A stretch of DNA of 64,000 nt from Bacteroidota bacterium (GTDB lineage: Bacteria > Bacteroidota > Bacteroidia > AKYH767-A > OLB10): assembly GCA_016713445.1 (NCBI GenBank), contig JADJPB010000004.1, positions 376,370 through 440,369 on the forward strand, given 5' to 3'. Position numbers and translations under genes: made by a program. Shown here piece by piece: positions 37,112 through 45,534 of the stretch. The stretch's first letter is position 1, and the number at the start of each line of letters is the position of its first letter. The notes below the pieces were generated by a model that worked only from the letters and a program-made list of their open reading frames with translations, searched no databases and was not told the origin of the DNA.

Positions 37112-37753
37112 ATGAAGATGCGTAGTATAAGTACTCAATTTAGAAAAGTTACTCCTGTTCTCCTTATTTCTTGGATTGTGGCAATGCTGGGGTTGTTGAT
37201 TGCTATTTTTATTAGTTTCAATAAAGACATTCCTCTCGACAATTTCACGCAAGATCCCAATGCTCAATTTGAAGCGCCCTTTTATGTTGGCTTCTTTTCA
37301 AATTTAGGTATTATGTTGTGGAGTGCTGCATTTACTATCTGCTTTTATGGCGCTTGGCGCACCAATGGAAAAATTGACAAGCGTGGACAACAATTTTTAA
37401 TTCTTAGTGGATTAATCACCATGCTTATGACGCTGGATGATTTATTCCAATTACATGAATTGGTTTTCCCTCAGTACTTGAGCATCTCAGAGAATATGGT
37501 TTATCTCACGTATCTCAATATTTACATGATTTATTTTATTCGATTTAGAAAACAATTATTGAATTCTGATTTTATTGTTTTAGGTATTGCATTCTTCTTG
37601 CTCGGACTATCTACTATCATTGATATTCTTCCCTTACCCATAGAGAAAGATACTTTTTTGGAAGACGCCATAAAATTATTGGGAGCAATAACATGGTTGA
37701 TTTATTTTGCTCGCACCGCTGATGAAGTGGTGGAGAAAAATAATTCGAAGTAG
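37112..37753 (+). CDS. Six-helix integral membrane protein of unknown function
   Basis: 213 residues with about six hydrophobic helices (PVLLISWIVAMLGLLIAIFI, YVGFFSNLGIMLWSAAFTIC, FLILSGLITMLMTLDDLF, YLTYLNIYMIYFI, FIVLGIAFFLLGLSTIIDIL, LLGAITWLIYFART). Acidic pairs inside or next to helices (TLDDLFQLHE, IIDILPL) could be functional. I recognise no family. It is probably in the same operon as the SHOCT protein. Confidence 0.75.
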   Translation: MKMRSISTQFRKVTPVLLISWIVAMLGLLIAIFISFNKDIPLDNFTQDPNAQFEAPFYVGFFSNLGIMLWSAAFTICFYGAWRTNGKIDKRGQQFLILSGLITMLMTLDDLFQLHELVFPQYLSISENMVYLTYLNIYMIYFIRFRKQLLNSDFIVLGIAFFLLGLSTIIDILPLPIEKDTFLEDAIKLLGAITWLIYFARTADEVVEKNNSK

Positions 37754-37766
37754 AAAAGAGGAAAAT

Positions 37767-38093
37767 TTATTCTTCTTTGATTTCGATAATACCGCTAGTC
37801 GGGAAATCTATTAGGAAATCTAGTAATTTAGGAACCAAGCGCGACAGTGTTAAGAAAGTATTGTCTTGTGCATTTAATACCAAGACGAGAACATCATATT
37901 TCTTAAAATTTTGTTGATGTTGCAAGTTCTTATCAAATGTGATGAGCGCATGAAATTGATGTTGAGTCATCAAAAGAAGGAGTTCTCCATTTTTCTACCC
38001 ATTCCATCCCATATCAGACACGCTATAAACATCATGCCCTTTCAGCTCTTGTTTTAGCCTTTTGGGAAGATTTTCATCAAGCAGCAGTTTCAT
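37767..38093 (-). CDS. DUF5615 PIN-like toxin with in-frame TAG
   Basis: Predicted RNase toxin, about 108 codons. ATG 38093 begins MKLLLDENLPKRLKQELKGHDV, the DUF5615 start with the acidic Asp/Glu (DEN) of PIN-like sites. Then SVSDMGWNG, TAG at 37995-37997, and in the same frame KNGELLLLMTQHQFHALITFDKNLQHQQN, with the second conserved Asp (ITFD). Family members have Lys or another residue at the TAG. Starts inside the antitoxin gene (17-nt overlap). If the stop is real the toxin is dead and the antitoxin is orphaned. Confidence 0.82.
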
Positions 38094-38319
38094 ATAGCTT
38101 TGATATATTTCCTGAAGAAAATAGATTCTCTGCAACTTCAAGAATAGAAATTGCTAGCTCTTTTTTTACAGTTGGAAAATCGGCCAAAAACTCATCTAGT
38201 GACACCCCTCGTTCTAAGTGATAAAACAAAGAAACAACTGGAACCCGAGTGCCAATAAAAACAGGTTGGCCTCCTTGTACTTCAGTGTCAATGGAAACTA
38301 AATCTTTGATATTTTTCAT
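38077..38319 (-). CDS. DUF433 antitoxin
   Basis: 80 residues. A VapB-like helix-turn-helix of the DUF433 family: VSIDTEVQGGQPVFIGTRVPVVSLFYHLERGVSLDEFLADFP is nearly diagnostic. Partner of the DUF5615 toxin just downstream. Such pairs are typically autoregulated. Start set by TACCTTTG plus AGAT directly before ATG 38319. Confidence 0.92.
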   Translation of the reverse strand: MKNIKDLVSIDTEVQGGQPVFIGTRVPVVSLFYHLERGVSLDEFLADFPTVKKELAISILEVAENLFSSGNISKLYETAA

Positions 38320-38323
38320 ATCT

Positions 38324-38331
38324 CAAAGGTA
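38324..38331 (-). promoter_or_regulatory. -7 box TACCTTTG of the DUF433/DUF5615 pair, leaderless spacing
   Basis: TACCTTTG, AGAT, ATG at 38319. Confidence 0.65.
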
Positions 38332-38376
38332 TTGATTTTTTACTTTTTTTAATATTAATCTTTAGTATTTGTTTCG

Positions 38377-38640
38377 TTGACCGAGGGCTCTCGATGCCAA
38401 CCTAACTGCTGCCCGCGAGTTCCCTCGGGCAGCGATAATTTAAATAATGTTGGCTGAGGCTTACACGAGTTGGCTGAGGCTCTCGATGCCAACCTAACTG
38501 CTGCCCACGAGTTCCCTCGGGCAGCGATAATTTAAATAATGTTGGCTGAGGCTTACACGAGTTGGCTGAGGCTCTCGATGCCCAACTCGCATGTTGGCTG
38601 AGGCTCTCGAGTGTTGACCGAGGGAACTCGCGGTCAACAT
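38377..38640. repeat. Repeats of 92-93 bp with hairpins
   Basis: Units start near 38377, 38470 and 38562 (TTGACCGAGG / TTGGCTGAGG CTCTCGATGCC...). Each of the first two holds a strong hairpin CTGCCCGCGAG-TTC-CCTCGGGCAG. The last, GTTGACCGAGGG / CGCGGTCAAC, ends at the acs stop and may act as its terminator. No gene here. Confidence 0.85.
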
Positions 38641-40538
38641 CACTTCAGAGCCCCTTCCTTAATACTTTCTACCACAGATGGATCAAGTAAGGTAGAAGTA
38701 TCTCCTAAATTATTCATCTCGCCTTCTGCAATTTTTCTTAAAATTCTACGCATGATTTTTCCAGAGCGAGTTTTAGGCAGACCACTTACAAATTGAATTT
38801 TATCAGGCTTCGCAATGGCACTAATCATTTTTGTGACGATGGAAAGTATTTCGACACGGCTTTGATTGGGATCTTCCAGCACATGATCACAAATTACATA
38901 AGCATAAATTCCTTGCCCTTTAATGGGATGCGGATAACCAACCACCGCCGATTCGATCACATGCGGATGTTCGTTGATGGCATTCTCTACTTCCGCAGTA
39001 CCGAGGCGATGTCCGGAAACGTTGATGACATCATCCACACGTCCGATAATTCGGTAGTAATGATTGTAGTCTCTGCGGCATCCATCTCCGGTAAAATATA
39101 AATTGGGATAGGTAGAAAAATAATTCAATCGACAACGCTCATGATCGCCATATGTTGTTCGGATCATACCGGGCCAAGGGAATTTAATACAAAGATTCCC
39201 TTCCACATTTATTCCTTCTATTTCTTTTCCTTCACTATCTACTAAGATGGGCTGAATTCCCGGAAGAGGAAGTGTCGCGAAGGTAGGTTTAGTAGGTGTG
39301 ATGTGTGCCAGAGGAGAAATCATGATTCCGCCTGTTTCTGTTTGCCACCAAGTATCCACTATTGCACATTTCCCTTTTCCAATTTTTTCATGGTACCATT
39401 GCCACGCTTCTTCATTGATAGGTTCACCCACCGAACCTAATGTTTTCAAAGAATCTAACGTATACGGCTGTACGAACTTATCGCCGCAAGCCATCAAAGA
39501 ACGGATAGCAGTTGGTGCAGTATAGAATATATTTACTTTATGTTTATCAATTACCTCCCAAAAACGACCGGCATTCGGATAGGTAGGAATTCCTTCAAAC
39601 ATCACCGTGGTAGCTCCACACAAGAGCGGACCGTAAACAATATACGTATGTCCTGTCACCCAACCTACATCGGCAGTACACCAATAAATATCTTTTTCCT
39701 CGTATTGGAACACATTTTTGAATGTATAACCTGCCCATACCATGTATCCACCACATGTATGCACTACGCCTTTGGGTTTGCCTGTTGAGCCGGAAGTGTA
39801 CAAAATGAAGAGCATGTCTTCAGCATCCATGGCTACGGCATTGCATACAGTACTACAATCTGCAATTTCTTCATGCCACCAACGATCAATACTTTCATTC
39901 CAATTTATTTTTTGTTCGGTATGTCGAAACACTACTACATTTTTTACGCAGGATGTTTGAAGCAATGCTTCGTCAACAATTTCTTTTAAAGAAATATCTT
40001 TTGCTCCACGATGTGCGCCATCCGCCGTGATCACAAATTTGCAGAGTGAATCATTGATTCGATCGGCTAATGATTGCGCTGAAAATCCAGCGAATACAAT
40101 AGAGTGAACCGCACCGATTCGTGCACAAGCCAACATCGTAATCGCGGCTTCCGGAACCATGGGCATGTAAATACAAATTCGGTCTCCTTTTTCTGCACCT
40201 AATTTTTTTAACATGTTTGCCGCTTTGCAAACTTCTTCGTGCAATTGTTGGTAAGTGATTTTTTTTGATGCTTGATTCGGGTCATTAGGCTCCCATAAAA
40301 TGGCCACTTGGTTTCCTCGTTCTTCTAAATGACGATCGAGACAATTCTCCGTAATGTTTAGTTGTCCACCTTCAAACCATTTCACATCAAAGGCGTTAAA
40401 ATTCCAGCTTAGTACTTTACTCCATGGCTTTTTCCAGCTAAATTCCTCCGCAATGTTTGCCCAAAATTTTTCTGGATTTTCTACACTCTCTTGGTAAGCT
40501 TTATGGTATTCTTCGAGGTTTCTTATTCTTGAGTTCAT
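38640..40538 (-). CDS. acs: Acetyl-CoA synthetase
   Basis: AMP-forming acetate-CoA ligase, 632 residues, typical length. N-terminal start region WANIAEEFSWKKPWSKVL, P-loop-like YTSGSTGKPKGVVHT, WTRY-type TADVGWVTGHTYIVYGPL, TYPNAGRFWEV, DTWWQTETGGIMI, FTGDGCRRDYNHYYRIIGRVDDVINVSGHRLGTAEVE, and the acetylation-regulated Lys in PKTRSGKIMRRILRK. Activates acetate for central metabolism. Single gene; promoter box TATATTTG at 40564-40571. Confidence 0.97.
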   Translation of the reverse strand: MNSRIRNLEEYHKAYQESVENPEKFWANIAEEFSWKKPWSKVLSWNFNAFDVKWFEGGQLNITENCLDRHLEERGNQVAILWEPNDPNQASKKITYQQLHEEVCKAANMLKKLGAEKGDRICIYMPMVPEAAITMLACARIGAVHSIVFAGFSAQSLADRINDSLCKFVITADGAHRGAKDISLKEIVDEALLQTSCVKNVVVFRHTEQKINWNESIDRWWHEEIADCSTVCNAVAMDAEDMLFILYTSGSTGKPKGVVHTCGGYMVWAGYTFKNVFQYEEKDIYWCTADVGWVTGHTYIVYGPLLCGATTVMFEGIPTYPNAGRFWEVIDKHKVNIFYTAPTAIRSLMACGDKFVQPYTLDSLKTLGSVGEPINEEAWQWYHEKIGKGKCAIVDTWWQTETGGIMISPLAHITPTKPTFATLPLPGIQPILVDSEGKEIEGINVEGNLCIKFPWPGMIRTTYGDHERCRLNYFSTYPNLYFTGDGCRRDYNHYYRIIGRVDDVINVSGHRLGTAEVENAINEHPHVIESAVVGYPHPIKGQGIYAYVICDHVLEDPNQSRVEILSIVTKMISAIAKPDKIQFVSGLPKTRSGKIMRRILRKIAEGEMNNLGDTSTLLDPSVVESIKEGALK

Positions 40539-40563
40539 TTTTTTATAGACTAGGGTAGTGATT

Positions 40564-40571
40564 CAAATATA
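40564..40571 (-). promoter_or_regulatory. -7 box TATATTTG of acs
   Basis: TATATTTG on the minus strand, about 25 nt before the acs ATG at 40538. Confidence 0.55.
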
Positions 40572-40681
40572 CGAAAGTTTATGAAATGTTAATTTATTAC
40601 TGAATTTAGAATTGCAATAGTGACGTAAGGGTTTGTGCGTATTTATTTTAATTTTTTCCCTCTGATCCGTAAATTGCATAA

Positions 40682-41008
40682 GTGAATGTCAAAAAGTGGA
40701 TAATCTTCTATGCCTTTTCCTCTCCCTTCGGATTAGTAGCCTCCGCTCCTAGAGAGCTCATCTTAAAAGTTTCTCCACTCAAGGAGCATACTGTCTTTAA
40801 TATCAAGAAACAAATGAATTGTTTACTCAATGTTCATTTCTGTGGCTATGATGTTGCAAGCTCCTGTTTGTTTTTGAGGTATGATTCCGAAAGCATGCTC
40901 GATACGGATATTATTATGACAAGTATATGTGCACTCAATGGAAAAATAGAAGTAATACCTATAATTGGTTATACTATTTATGATGTCATCGACGGAAAAT
41001 TAAAATGA
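40682..41008 (+). CDS. Small exported protein of unknown function
   Basis: 108 residues from a GTG at 40682. The start MNVKKWIIFYAFSSPFGLVASAPRE looks like a signal peptide. The rest (ELILKVSPLKEHTVFNIKKQMNCLLN...IEVIPIIGYTIYDVIDGKL) has an alternating beta-alpha-beta feel with three Cys and could be a small ferredoxin-like fold, but I have no family. Standing alone between acs and a repeat array, it is uncertain. Confidence 0.45.
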   Translation: MNVKKWIIFYAFSSPFGLVASAPRELILKVSPLKEHTVFNIKKQMNCLLNVHFCGYDVASSCLFLRYDSESMLDTDIIMTSICALNGKIEVIPIIGYTIYDVIDGKLK

Positions 41009-41189
41009 TACCGATGAATCCATCTACCTAAAATGTTCAGCTAATATCAACGCTCGTAACAATATATTTTAAGTAAAGTTATGGTCAAGCTTTTGATCAA
41101 ATAAATACCATTGGTCTGTTTTACATTTAGTAATGATTTTTAATTATCCGTGTCAAATCATTTTAAAAGCGATAGACATTTATTTATTA
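41009..41189. other. Intergenic region before the 54-bp repeats, nothing recognised
   Basis: AT-rich, with stops in all frames. No hairpin or promoter stands out. Confidence 0.4.
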
Positions 41190-41476
41190 TGACCCCAGAG
41201 GGGTCAAATCTTTATAGAAAATGATTTCCATTATTTTTTAGTCTGACCCCAGAGTGGTCAAATCTTTATAGAAAACGATATCCATTATTTTTTAGCCTGA
41301 CCCCAGAGGGGTCAAATCTTTATAGAAAACGACATCCCTTATTTTTTAGCCTGACCCCAGAGGGGTCAAATCTTTATAGAAAACGACATCCATTATTTTT
41401 TAGCCTGACCCCAGAGGGGTCAAATCTTTATAGAAAACGATATCCCTTATTTTTTAGCCTGACCCCAGAGGGGTCA
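41190..41476. repeat. 54-bp tandem repeats with TGACCCC-AGA-GGGGTCA hairpins
   Basis: Six hairpins start at exactly 54-bp steps: 41190, 41244, 41298, 41352, 41406, 41460. Between them AAATCTTTATAGAAAACGAYATCCMTTATTTTTTAGCC, nearly identical each time. The whole unit is repeated, including the spacer, so it is a minisatellite and not a CRISPR. One hairpin has a compensating-free change (AGAGTGGTCA). A related pair is at 29234-29299. Confidence 0.95.
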
Positions 41477-41585
41477 CACCAACCTCCAAAACAAACGTCA
41501 AATTGATTGGTCCAATAAAAGTGGTGGTTGACCTCTCAATCAGAATGAAATCTTTGTATGATTTTATAATAGGGAATGTTATAAA

Positions 41586-42293
41586 CTAAGGCGTACTTAA
41601 AGCAACAGGAAGAATTTTCCCATTGAAAAACTTGCTGCCATTTTCGGTAAACCAAGCTACAAATTCACCCATTTCATTTGCTTTTAAAGGAGCTTCGTAA
41701 CCCGGAAATGCTTGATGCAACATCTCCGTTTGCACTGCGCCTAAAGCGAGACAATTGACCTTGATTTTTTCATCTTTTAATTCATTGGCTAAACATTCGG
41801 TCAAGACACACAACGCTCCTTTGCTGCTCGAATAAGCACTCAATCCATCAAACTTTACACTTCCTTGTATACCGCCTACGGAAGAAATATTAACAATATG
41901 TGCGCCCTTGGCTTTTTTTAATAAGGGTAGCAAATGTTGGGTCAATCGAAAAGGAGCGAATACATTCACTTCATAAATTTTTTGCAAATCTTGAATGCTT
42001 ATTTCTTCAAATTTCTTGCTTACTAAATAGCCCGCGTTATGGATCACTCCAGTAAGATGATTCACGCCCTTTTTCTTTAAGTCATCAACCAAAGCAGTTA
42101 AATTTCCTTTTTCAAGGTCGAAGGGAAGGATGCCAATTTTATTTTCTGAAGCTTGGCGTAATGATTCAAGTTTTGTAGTGTTTCTGGCAATAGCAATGAC
42201 TTTATTGCGTTTGTTTTGGGCAAGAACCAAGGCGCTCGCAAAGCCAATTCCGGAGGAGGCTCCTGTCACTAAATAGTAATGTTGATATTCCAT
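41586..42293 (-). CDS. Short-chain dehydrogenase/reductase
   Basis: NAD(P)-dependent oxidoreductase with a Rossmann fold, about 235 residues. YYLVTGASSGIGFASALVLA (TGxxxGxG), VIHNAGYL, VNISSVGG (Ser), and active-site YSSSKGALCVL (YxxxK). An ATG at 42329 is also open, but MEYQHYYLVTGA (42293) starts right at the fold and leaves room for the divergent promoter. Substrate unknown. Confidence 0.88.
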   Translation of the reverse strand: MEYQHYYLVTGASSGIGFASALVLAQNKRNKVIAIARNTTKLESLRQASENKIGILPFDLEKGNLTALVDDLKKKGVNHLTGVIHNAGYLVSKKFEEISIQDLQKIYEVNVFAPFRLTQHLLPLLKKAKGAHIVNISSVGGIQGSVKFDGLSAYSSSKGALCVLTECLANELKDEKIKVNCLALGAVQTEMLHQAFPGYEAPLKANEMGEFVAWFTENGSKFFNGKILPVALSTP

Positions 42294-42338
42294 TTTATAA
42301 ATTCCTTCCTGCAAAGGAATAAAAATCAACGAAAGTTG

Positions 42339-42346
42339 TACCTTTG
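42339..42346 (+). promoter_or_regulatory. -7 box TACCTTTG of the barrel gene at 42360
   Basis: TACCTTTG, 13 nt before ATG 42360, in the divergent spacer with the SDR gene. Confidence 0.6.
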
Positions 42347-42359
42347 ATTTGTAATTATT

Positions 42360-42923
42360 ATGAGAAAATATTTATTACTGGTAGTTTTAAGTCTGATAGT
42401 CACCGTTTCTATTGGACAAGAAAGGGAAGAGCAGCCTGCGCGACAAAGTCCGCTGGTGAGGGATAAGCCCTCCATTAAAGATCGACTCTTTTTTGGTGGC
42501 AATGTGGGTCTTAGTTTCGGATCGCTCACTTACATCAATGTGGCGCCAACCATCGGATATAAAATCACCGAAAGATTCGGAATGGGTTTAGGACCTACCT
42601 ACACATATTATAATGATCGCCGTTTTGTGAATTATAGATACGAAACTCATATTTATGGAGGTCGAACGTTTGCGCAGTACCAAGCATTGGAGAGCGTACT
42701 GCTCTATTCTGAATTTGAAGTGGTGAATATTGAAGTTCCCGATTTATTGTTTACTAAACTAATTCGAACCAATGTTTCCAGTCTTTTTGTTGGTGGCGGT
42801 TATACGCAGCGCATGGGAAGTAATTCAGCTGTTACACTTATGATTTTGTATAATGTGTTGGAAAGTGATTATAAGATTTATGAAAATCCAATACTACGTC
42901 TTGGGTTTAATTTTGGAATGTGA
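42360..42923 (+). CDS. Predicted outer-membrane beta-barrel protein
   Basis: 187 residues. Signal peptide MRKYLLLVVLSLIVTVSIGQ, then a basic linker and an eight-strand-like barrel (FFGGNVGLSFGSLTYINVAPTIGYKI, RFGMGLGPTYTYYND, SLFVGGGYTQRMGSNSAVTLMILYNVL), ending RLGFNFGM. It resembles small porin-like OM proteins of Bacteroidota. Role unknown. Confidence 0.8.
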   Translation: MRKYLLLVVLSLIVTVSIGQEREEQPARQSPLVRDKPSIKDRLFFGGNVGLSFGSLTYINVAPTIGYKITERFGMGLGPTYTYYNDRRFVNYRYETHIYGGRTFAQYQALESVLLYSEFEVVNIEVPDLLFTKLIRTNVSSLFVGGGYTQRMGSNSAVTLMILYNVLESDYKIYENPILRLGFNFGM

Positions 42924-43018
42924 GATAGAGCTGCTAGCTGCTAGCTTCTAGTTTCCTCCCGCTGCCCTCGAGAGCCTCAGGCAGCATCTAAAAAAATCCA
43001 ACAACTAACAACCAACAT

Positions 43019-44071
43019 CTAACCTCTGACCGCCCATCTCAATTTCGCCGATTTCGCTCTTGGATTACTATTTATTTCCTGCAACGAAGGCCGAATCACA
43101 TCATTCGAAATATCTTTGTAAATTCCTCCTCTAAATAAATTCTGAAATGATTTTTTCACTCTTCTGTCTTCTCCTGAATGAAATGAAAGTATGGCTACCC
43201 GACCACCAGGCGCAAGAACATACGGAAGCTTTTCAAGAAACTTATCCAACACACCAAACTCATCATTCACCGCTATGCGCAATGCCTGGAAACAACGCTG
43301 ACATGATTTTTTAATTTCTTCTTTACGTTGTGCTTCGGGTAAGTAGACCAAAGCTTCTTTAATGATTTCTTGTAGGTCAGTAGTGGTTCTAATTTTTTTT
43401 CCTTTAGAAAGATGGAATGCGATGGTTTGCGCTATGGCAGACGCGTGTGGCTCATCGGAATTTTCAATGAGCAATTCTTCCAATTGTAATTTTGAAATAC
43501 TTTTCAAAAATTCTGCTGCTGATTTTCCACTCGTGGGATTTAATCTTAAATCTAATGGACCTTCAACTTTAAATGAAAATCCCCTTTCCGGATTATCAAT
43601 TTGCATGGACGATACGCCTAAATCAGCCAATACAAAATTGAATAATCCAACTTCTTGGGACAACAAATCAATGGACGAAAAATTCATTTTTTTCACAGTG
43701 AGCACATCTTCCCCAAAACCCATGGCGGCTAAACGCTCTTTGGTTTTAGGCAACTCGTATGGATCCACATCAATGGCAAATAGATGTCCGTTAGGAACCA
43801 ATTTCTTTAACATTTCAGCACTGTGTCCGCCATAGCCTAAGGTTGCATCTAATCCTTTTTGTCCGGGAGAAATTTGTAAAAAATCTAAAATCTCATTCAC
43901 ACAAATGGAGCGATGCATACCGGCCGGTGTTCTCCCTTGCTCCATCACTTTCGCAACATCATCCCCATAGAGAGTTGGATCCAACTCCTTATATTTTTCT
44001 TTAAATGCTTTCGGATGTGTGCCCTTGTAACGAACTCTACGCGGACGTTTTTCTGGATCTTGTTCTTCCAT
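43019..44071 (-). CDS. RsmH-like 16S rRNA m4C1402 methyltransferase, divergent
   Basis: S-adenosylmethionine-dependent methyltransferase of the MraW/RsmH family, 350 residues. SAM-binding GLDATLGYGGHSAEML replaces the usual VDATFGGGGH; DLGVSSMQIDNPERGFSF, CFQALRIAVNDEFGVLDKFL and ILSFHSGEDRRVKKSF are the family core. It differs by about 45 extra basic/acidic N-terminal residues, HRSICVNEIL in place of HxPVLLxE, and a location away from mraZ/ftsI. It may be a second, specialised copy. The start at 44071 is set by a -7-like box (TAACTTTA) 4 nt before. Confidence 0.8.
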   Translation of the reverse strand: MEEQDPEKRPRRVRYKGTHPKAFKEKYKELDPTLYGDDVAKVMEQGRTPAGMHRSICVNEILDFLQISPGQKGLDATLGYGGHSAEMLKKLVPNGHLFAIDVDPYELPKTKERLAAMGFGEDVLTVKKMNFSSIDLLSQEVGLFNFVLADLGVSSMQIDNPERGFSFKVEGPLDLRLNPTSGKSAAEFLKSISKLQLEELLIENSDEPHASAIAQTIAFHLSKGKKIRTTTDLQEIIKEALVYLPEAQRKEEIKKSCQRCFQALRIAVNDEFGVLDKFLEKLPYVLAPGGRVAILSFHSGEDRRVKKSFQNLFRGGIYKDISNDVIRPSLQEINSNPRAKSAKLRWAVRG

Positions 44072-44075
44072 TGGG

Positions 44076-44083
44076 TAAAGTTA
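44076..44083 (-). promoter_or_regulatory. Weak -7 box TAACTTTA of the rsmH-like gene
   Basis: One mismatch to TAnnTTTG, then CCCA, then ATG 44071: the same 4-nt spacing as at other genes. Confidence 0.4.
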
Positions 44084-44298
44084 GTCATTAGCTTCTGGCT
44101 TCTAGCTTCTAGCTGCTAGATTTGTTTTGCCTATTGAAAGTAAACTCAAATAAATTCCAGTGAATTCTCTTGTGTCCTCTTGTGTTCCTCGTGTCGTGTT
44201 TTGTGTTTAAAAAAAGCAATATATACCGATAAATTTACTTATTGCTAGCATCAAGCTTCAAATTTGAAAATCGATAAATATTTTTATCAATATCACTT
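44084..44298. other. Spacer between mtgA and the rsmH-like gene
   Basis: Contains GCTTCTGGCTTCTAGCTTCTAGCTGCTAG, a short repeat also seen at 42934-42955, and CTCTTGTGTCCTCTTGTGTTCC. No gene seen. Confidence 0.45.
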
Positions 44299-44973
44299 TC
44301 ACAATTTTTTCAAATCCATATACTTCATATGCCTCACAATCCAATTGCGTTTTTTAATGATGTATGGAGTAGGGCGACTCGCCGACCATCGAATGGGATT
44401 GGGTAAGATAGCAGCTATCGTCGCAGCTTCTTTTTTGGTAAGATCACTCGACGATTTATTAAAATAATATTGTGATGCCGCTTCTGCACCATATACTCCC
44501 GGACCCATCTCAATCACATTTAAATAAACTTCTATAATTCTTTCTTTACTCCAACAAATTTCAATCACGAAGGTGAAATAAACTTCCAAGCCTTTTCGAA
44601 TCCAGGATCTTCCGGGCCATAGAAAAACATTTTTTGCTGTTTGCTGACTGATCGTACTCGCGCCTTTTACTTTTTTTCCTTTGTGTTTTTCGTTGTACTT
44701 CATCGCTTTTTCGATGGCCTCCAAATCAAAACCGAAATGCTCAGCAAATTTTTGATCTTCGGCCGTAACAACAGCTAAGGGCATGTTCTTTCCAATTTCA
44801 TCCAGCGATTTCCAGTCTTTGTCAATTTTCCCATCCTCCATTTCAAAATAACGGATGATCATGAGCGGAGTAACAGGAATCGGAACAAATCGAAAGATCA
44901 AGGTGCTCACAAAGCTGATGATTACAAATCCCAGCAGCACTCTCAAAAGTATTTTAAATCCCTTTTTAAGCAT
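44299..44973 (-). CDS. mtgA: Monofunctional peptidoglycan glycosyltransferase
   Basis: Polymerises lipid II glycan strands, 224 residues. One N-terminal membrane helix (ILLRVLLGFVIISFVSTLIFRFVPIP), then the GT51 motifs: TAEDQKFAEHFGFD (catalytic Glu), KGASTISQQTAKNVFLWPGRSWIRKGLE, RIIEVYLNVIEMGPGVYGAEAAS and KKEAATIAAILPNPIRWS. No transpeptidase domain, so it is not a class A PBP. Confidence 0.95.
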   Translation of the reverse strand: MLKKGFKILLRVLLGFVIISFVSTLIFRFVPIPVTPLMIIRYFEMEDGKIDKDWKSLDEIGKNMPLAVVTAEDQKFAEHFGFDLEAIEKAMKYNEKHKGKKVKGASTISQQTAKNVFLWPGRSWIRKGLEVYFTFVIEICWSKERIIEVYLNVIEMGPGVYGAEAASQYYFNKSSSDLTKKEAATIAAILPNPIRWSASRPTPYIIKKRNWIVRHMKYMDLKKL

Positions 44974-44977
44974 GCAG

Positions 44978-44985
44978 CGAAAGTA
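44978..44985 (-). promoter_or_regulatory. -7 box TACTTTCG of mtgA, leaderless spacing
   Basis: TACTTTCG, CTGC, ATG at 44973. The identical box and 4-nt spacing are seen before the helicase GTG (936). Confidence 0.55.
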
Positions 44986-44999
44986 ATCAAAGTTTCTCT

Positions 45000-45505
45000 C
45001 AGCGGCTGCGCTTCAGGAAAGTTTCTCGCAAAGGCGCAAAGGCGCAAAGTTTCTCTCTGAGGCTGCGCTTCAGGAAAGTTTCTCGCGAAGGCGCAGAGCC
45101 GCAAAGTTTTTTGGACGAATGCTTTGCTTAGGGCGTTTGAAAGAAAATTTATCGCAGCGCAGCCTTAGCGACTTTGCGCCTTTGCGAGAAAAATTAGCGT
45201 AGAAGAGTTTCGCCCGAGAAAATATAGCGCGCCTTAGCGACTTTGCGCCTTGGAGAAATAGCGTAGAAGAGTTCCGAGAAATTACGCAGCGCACCTTAGC
45301 GACTTTGCGCCTTTGCGAGAAAAATTAGCGTAGAAGAGTTTCGCCCGAGAAAATTTATCGCAGCGCAGCCTTAGCGACTTTGCGCCTTTGCGAGAAAAAT
45401 TAGCGTAGAAGAGTTTCGCCCGAGAAAATTTATCGCAGCGCAGCCTTAGCGCCTCTGCGCCTTTGCGAGAAAATTTATCAAAGCGCAGCCTTCGCGAGTA
45501 AAATT
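45000..45505. repeat. Degenerate 62-75-bp tandem repeats
   Basis: Repeated CTTAGCGACTTTGCGCC TTTGCGAGAAAAATTAGCG and GAAGAGTTTCGCCCGAGAAAATTTATCGCAGCGCAGC, units starting near 45163, 45232, 45294, 45369, 45443, plus a second type (AGTTTCTCGCRAAGGCGCAAAG) at 45016-45105. Open frames through it (SRKGAKSLRLRCDKF) are repeat-coded and are not genes. Confidence 0.85.
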
Positions 45506-45521
45506 GCCAATATTTTTTTTT

Positions 45522-45529
45522 TAGTTTTG
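45522..45529 (+). promoter_or_regulatory. -7 box TAGTTTTG, leaderless spacing
   Basis: TAGTTTTG, TATTG, ATG at 45535 (5-nt spacing). Confidence 0.55.
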
Positions 45530-45534
45530 TATTG

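Noticed and set aside
41190..41476. CRISPR array
   Set aside because: The regular 54-bp spacing looks like one, but the would-be spacers are nearly identical and no cas gene is near.
43362..43835. 157-residue plus-strand ORF inside the rsmH-like gene
   Set aside because: Antisense shadow of a well-conserved gene.
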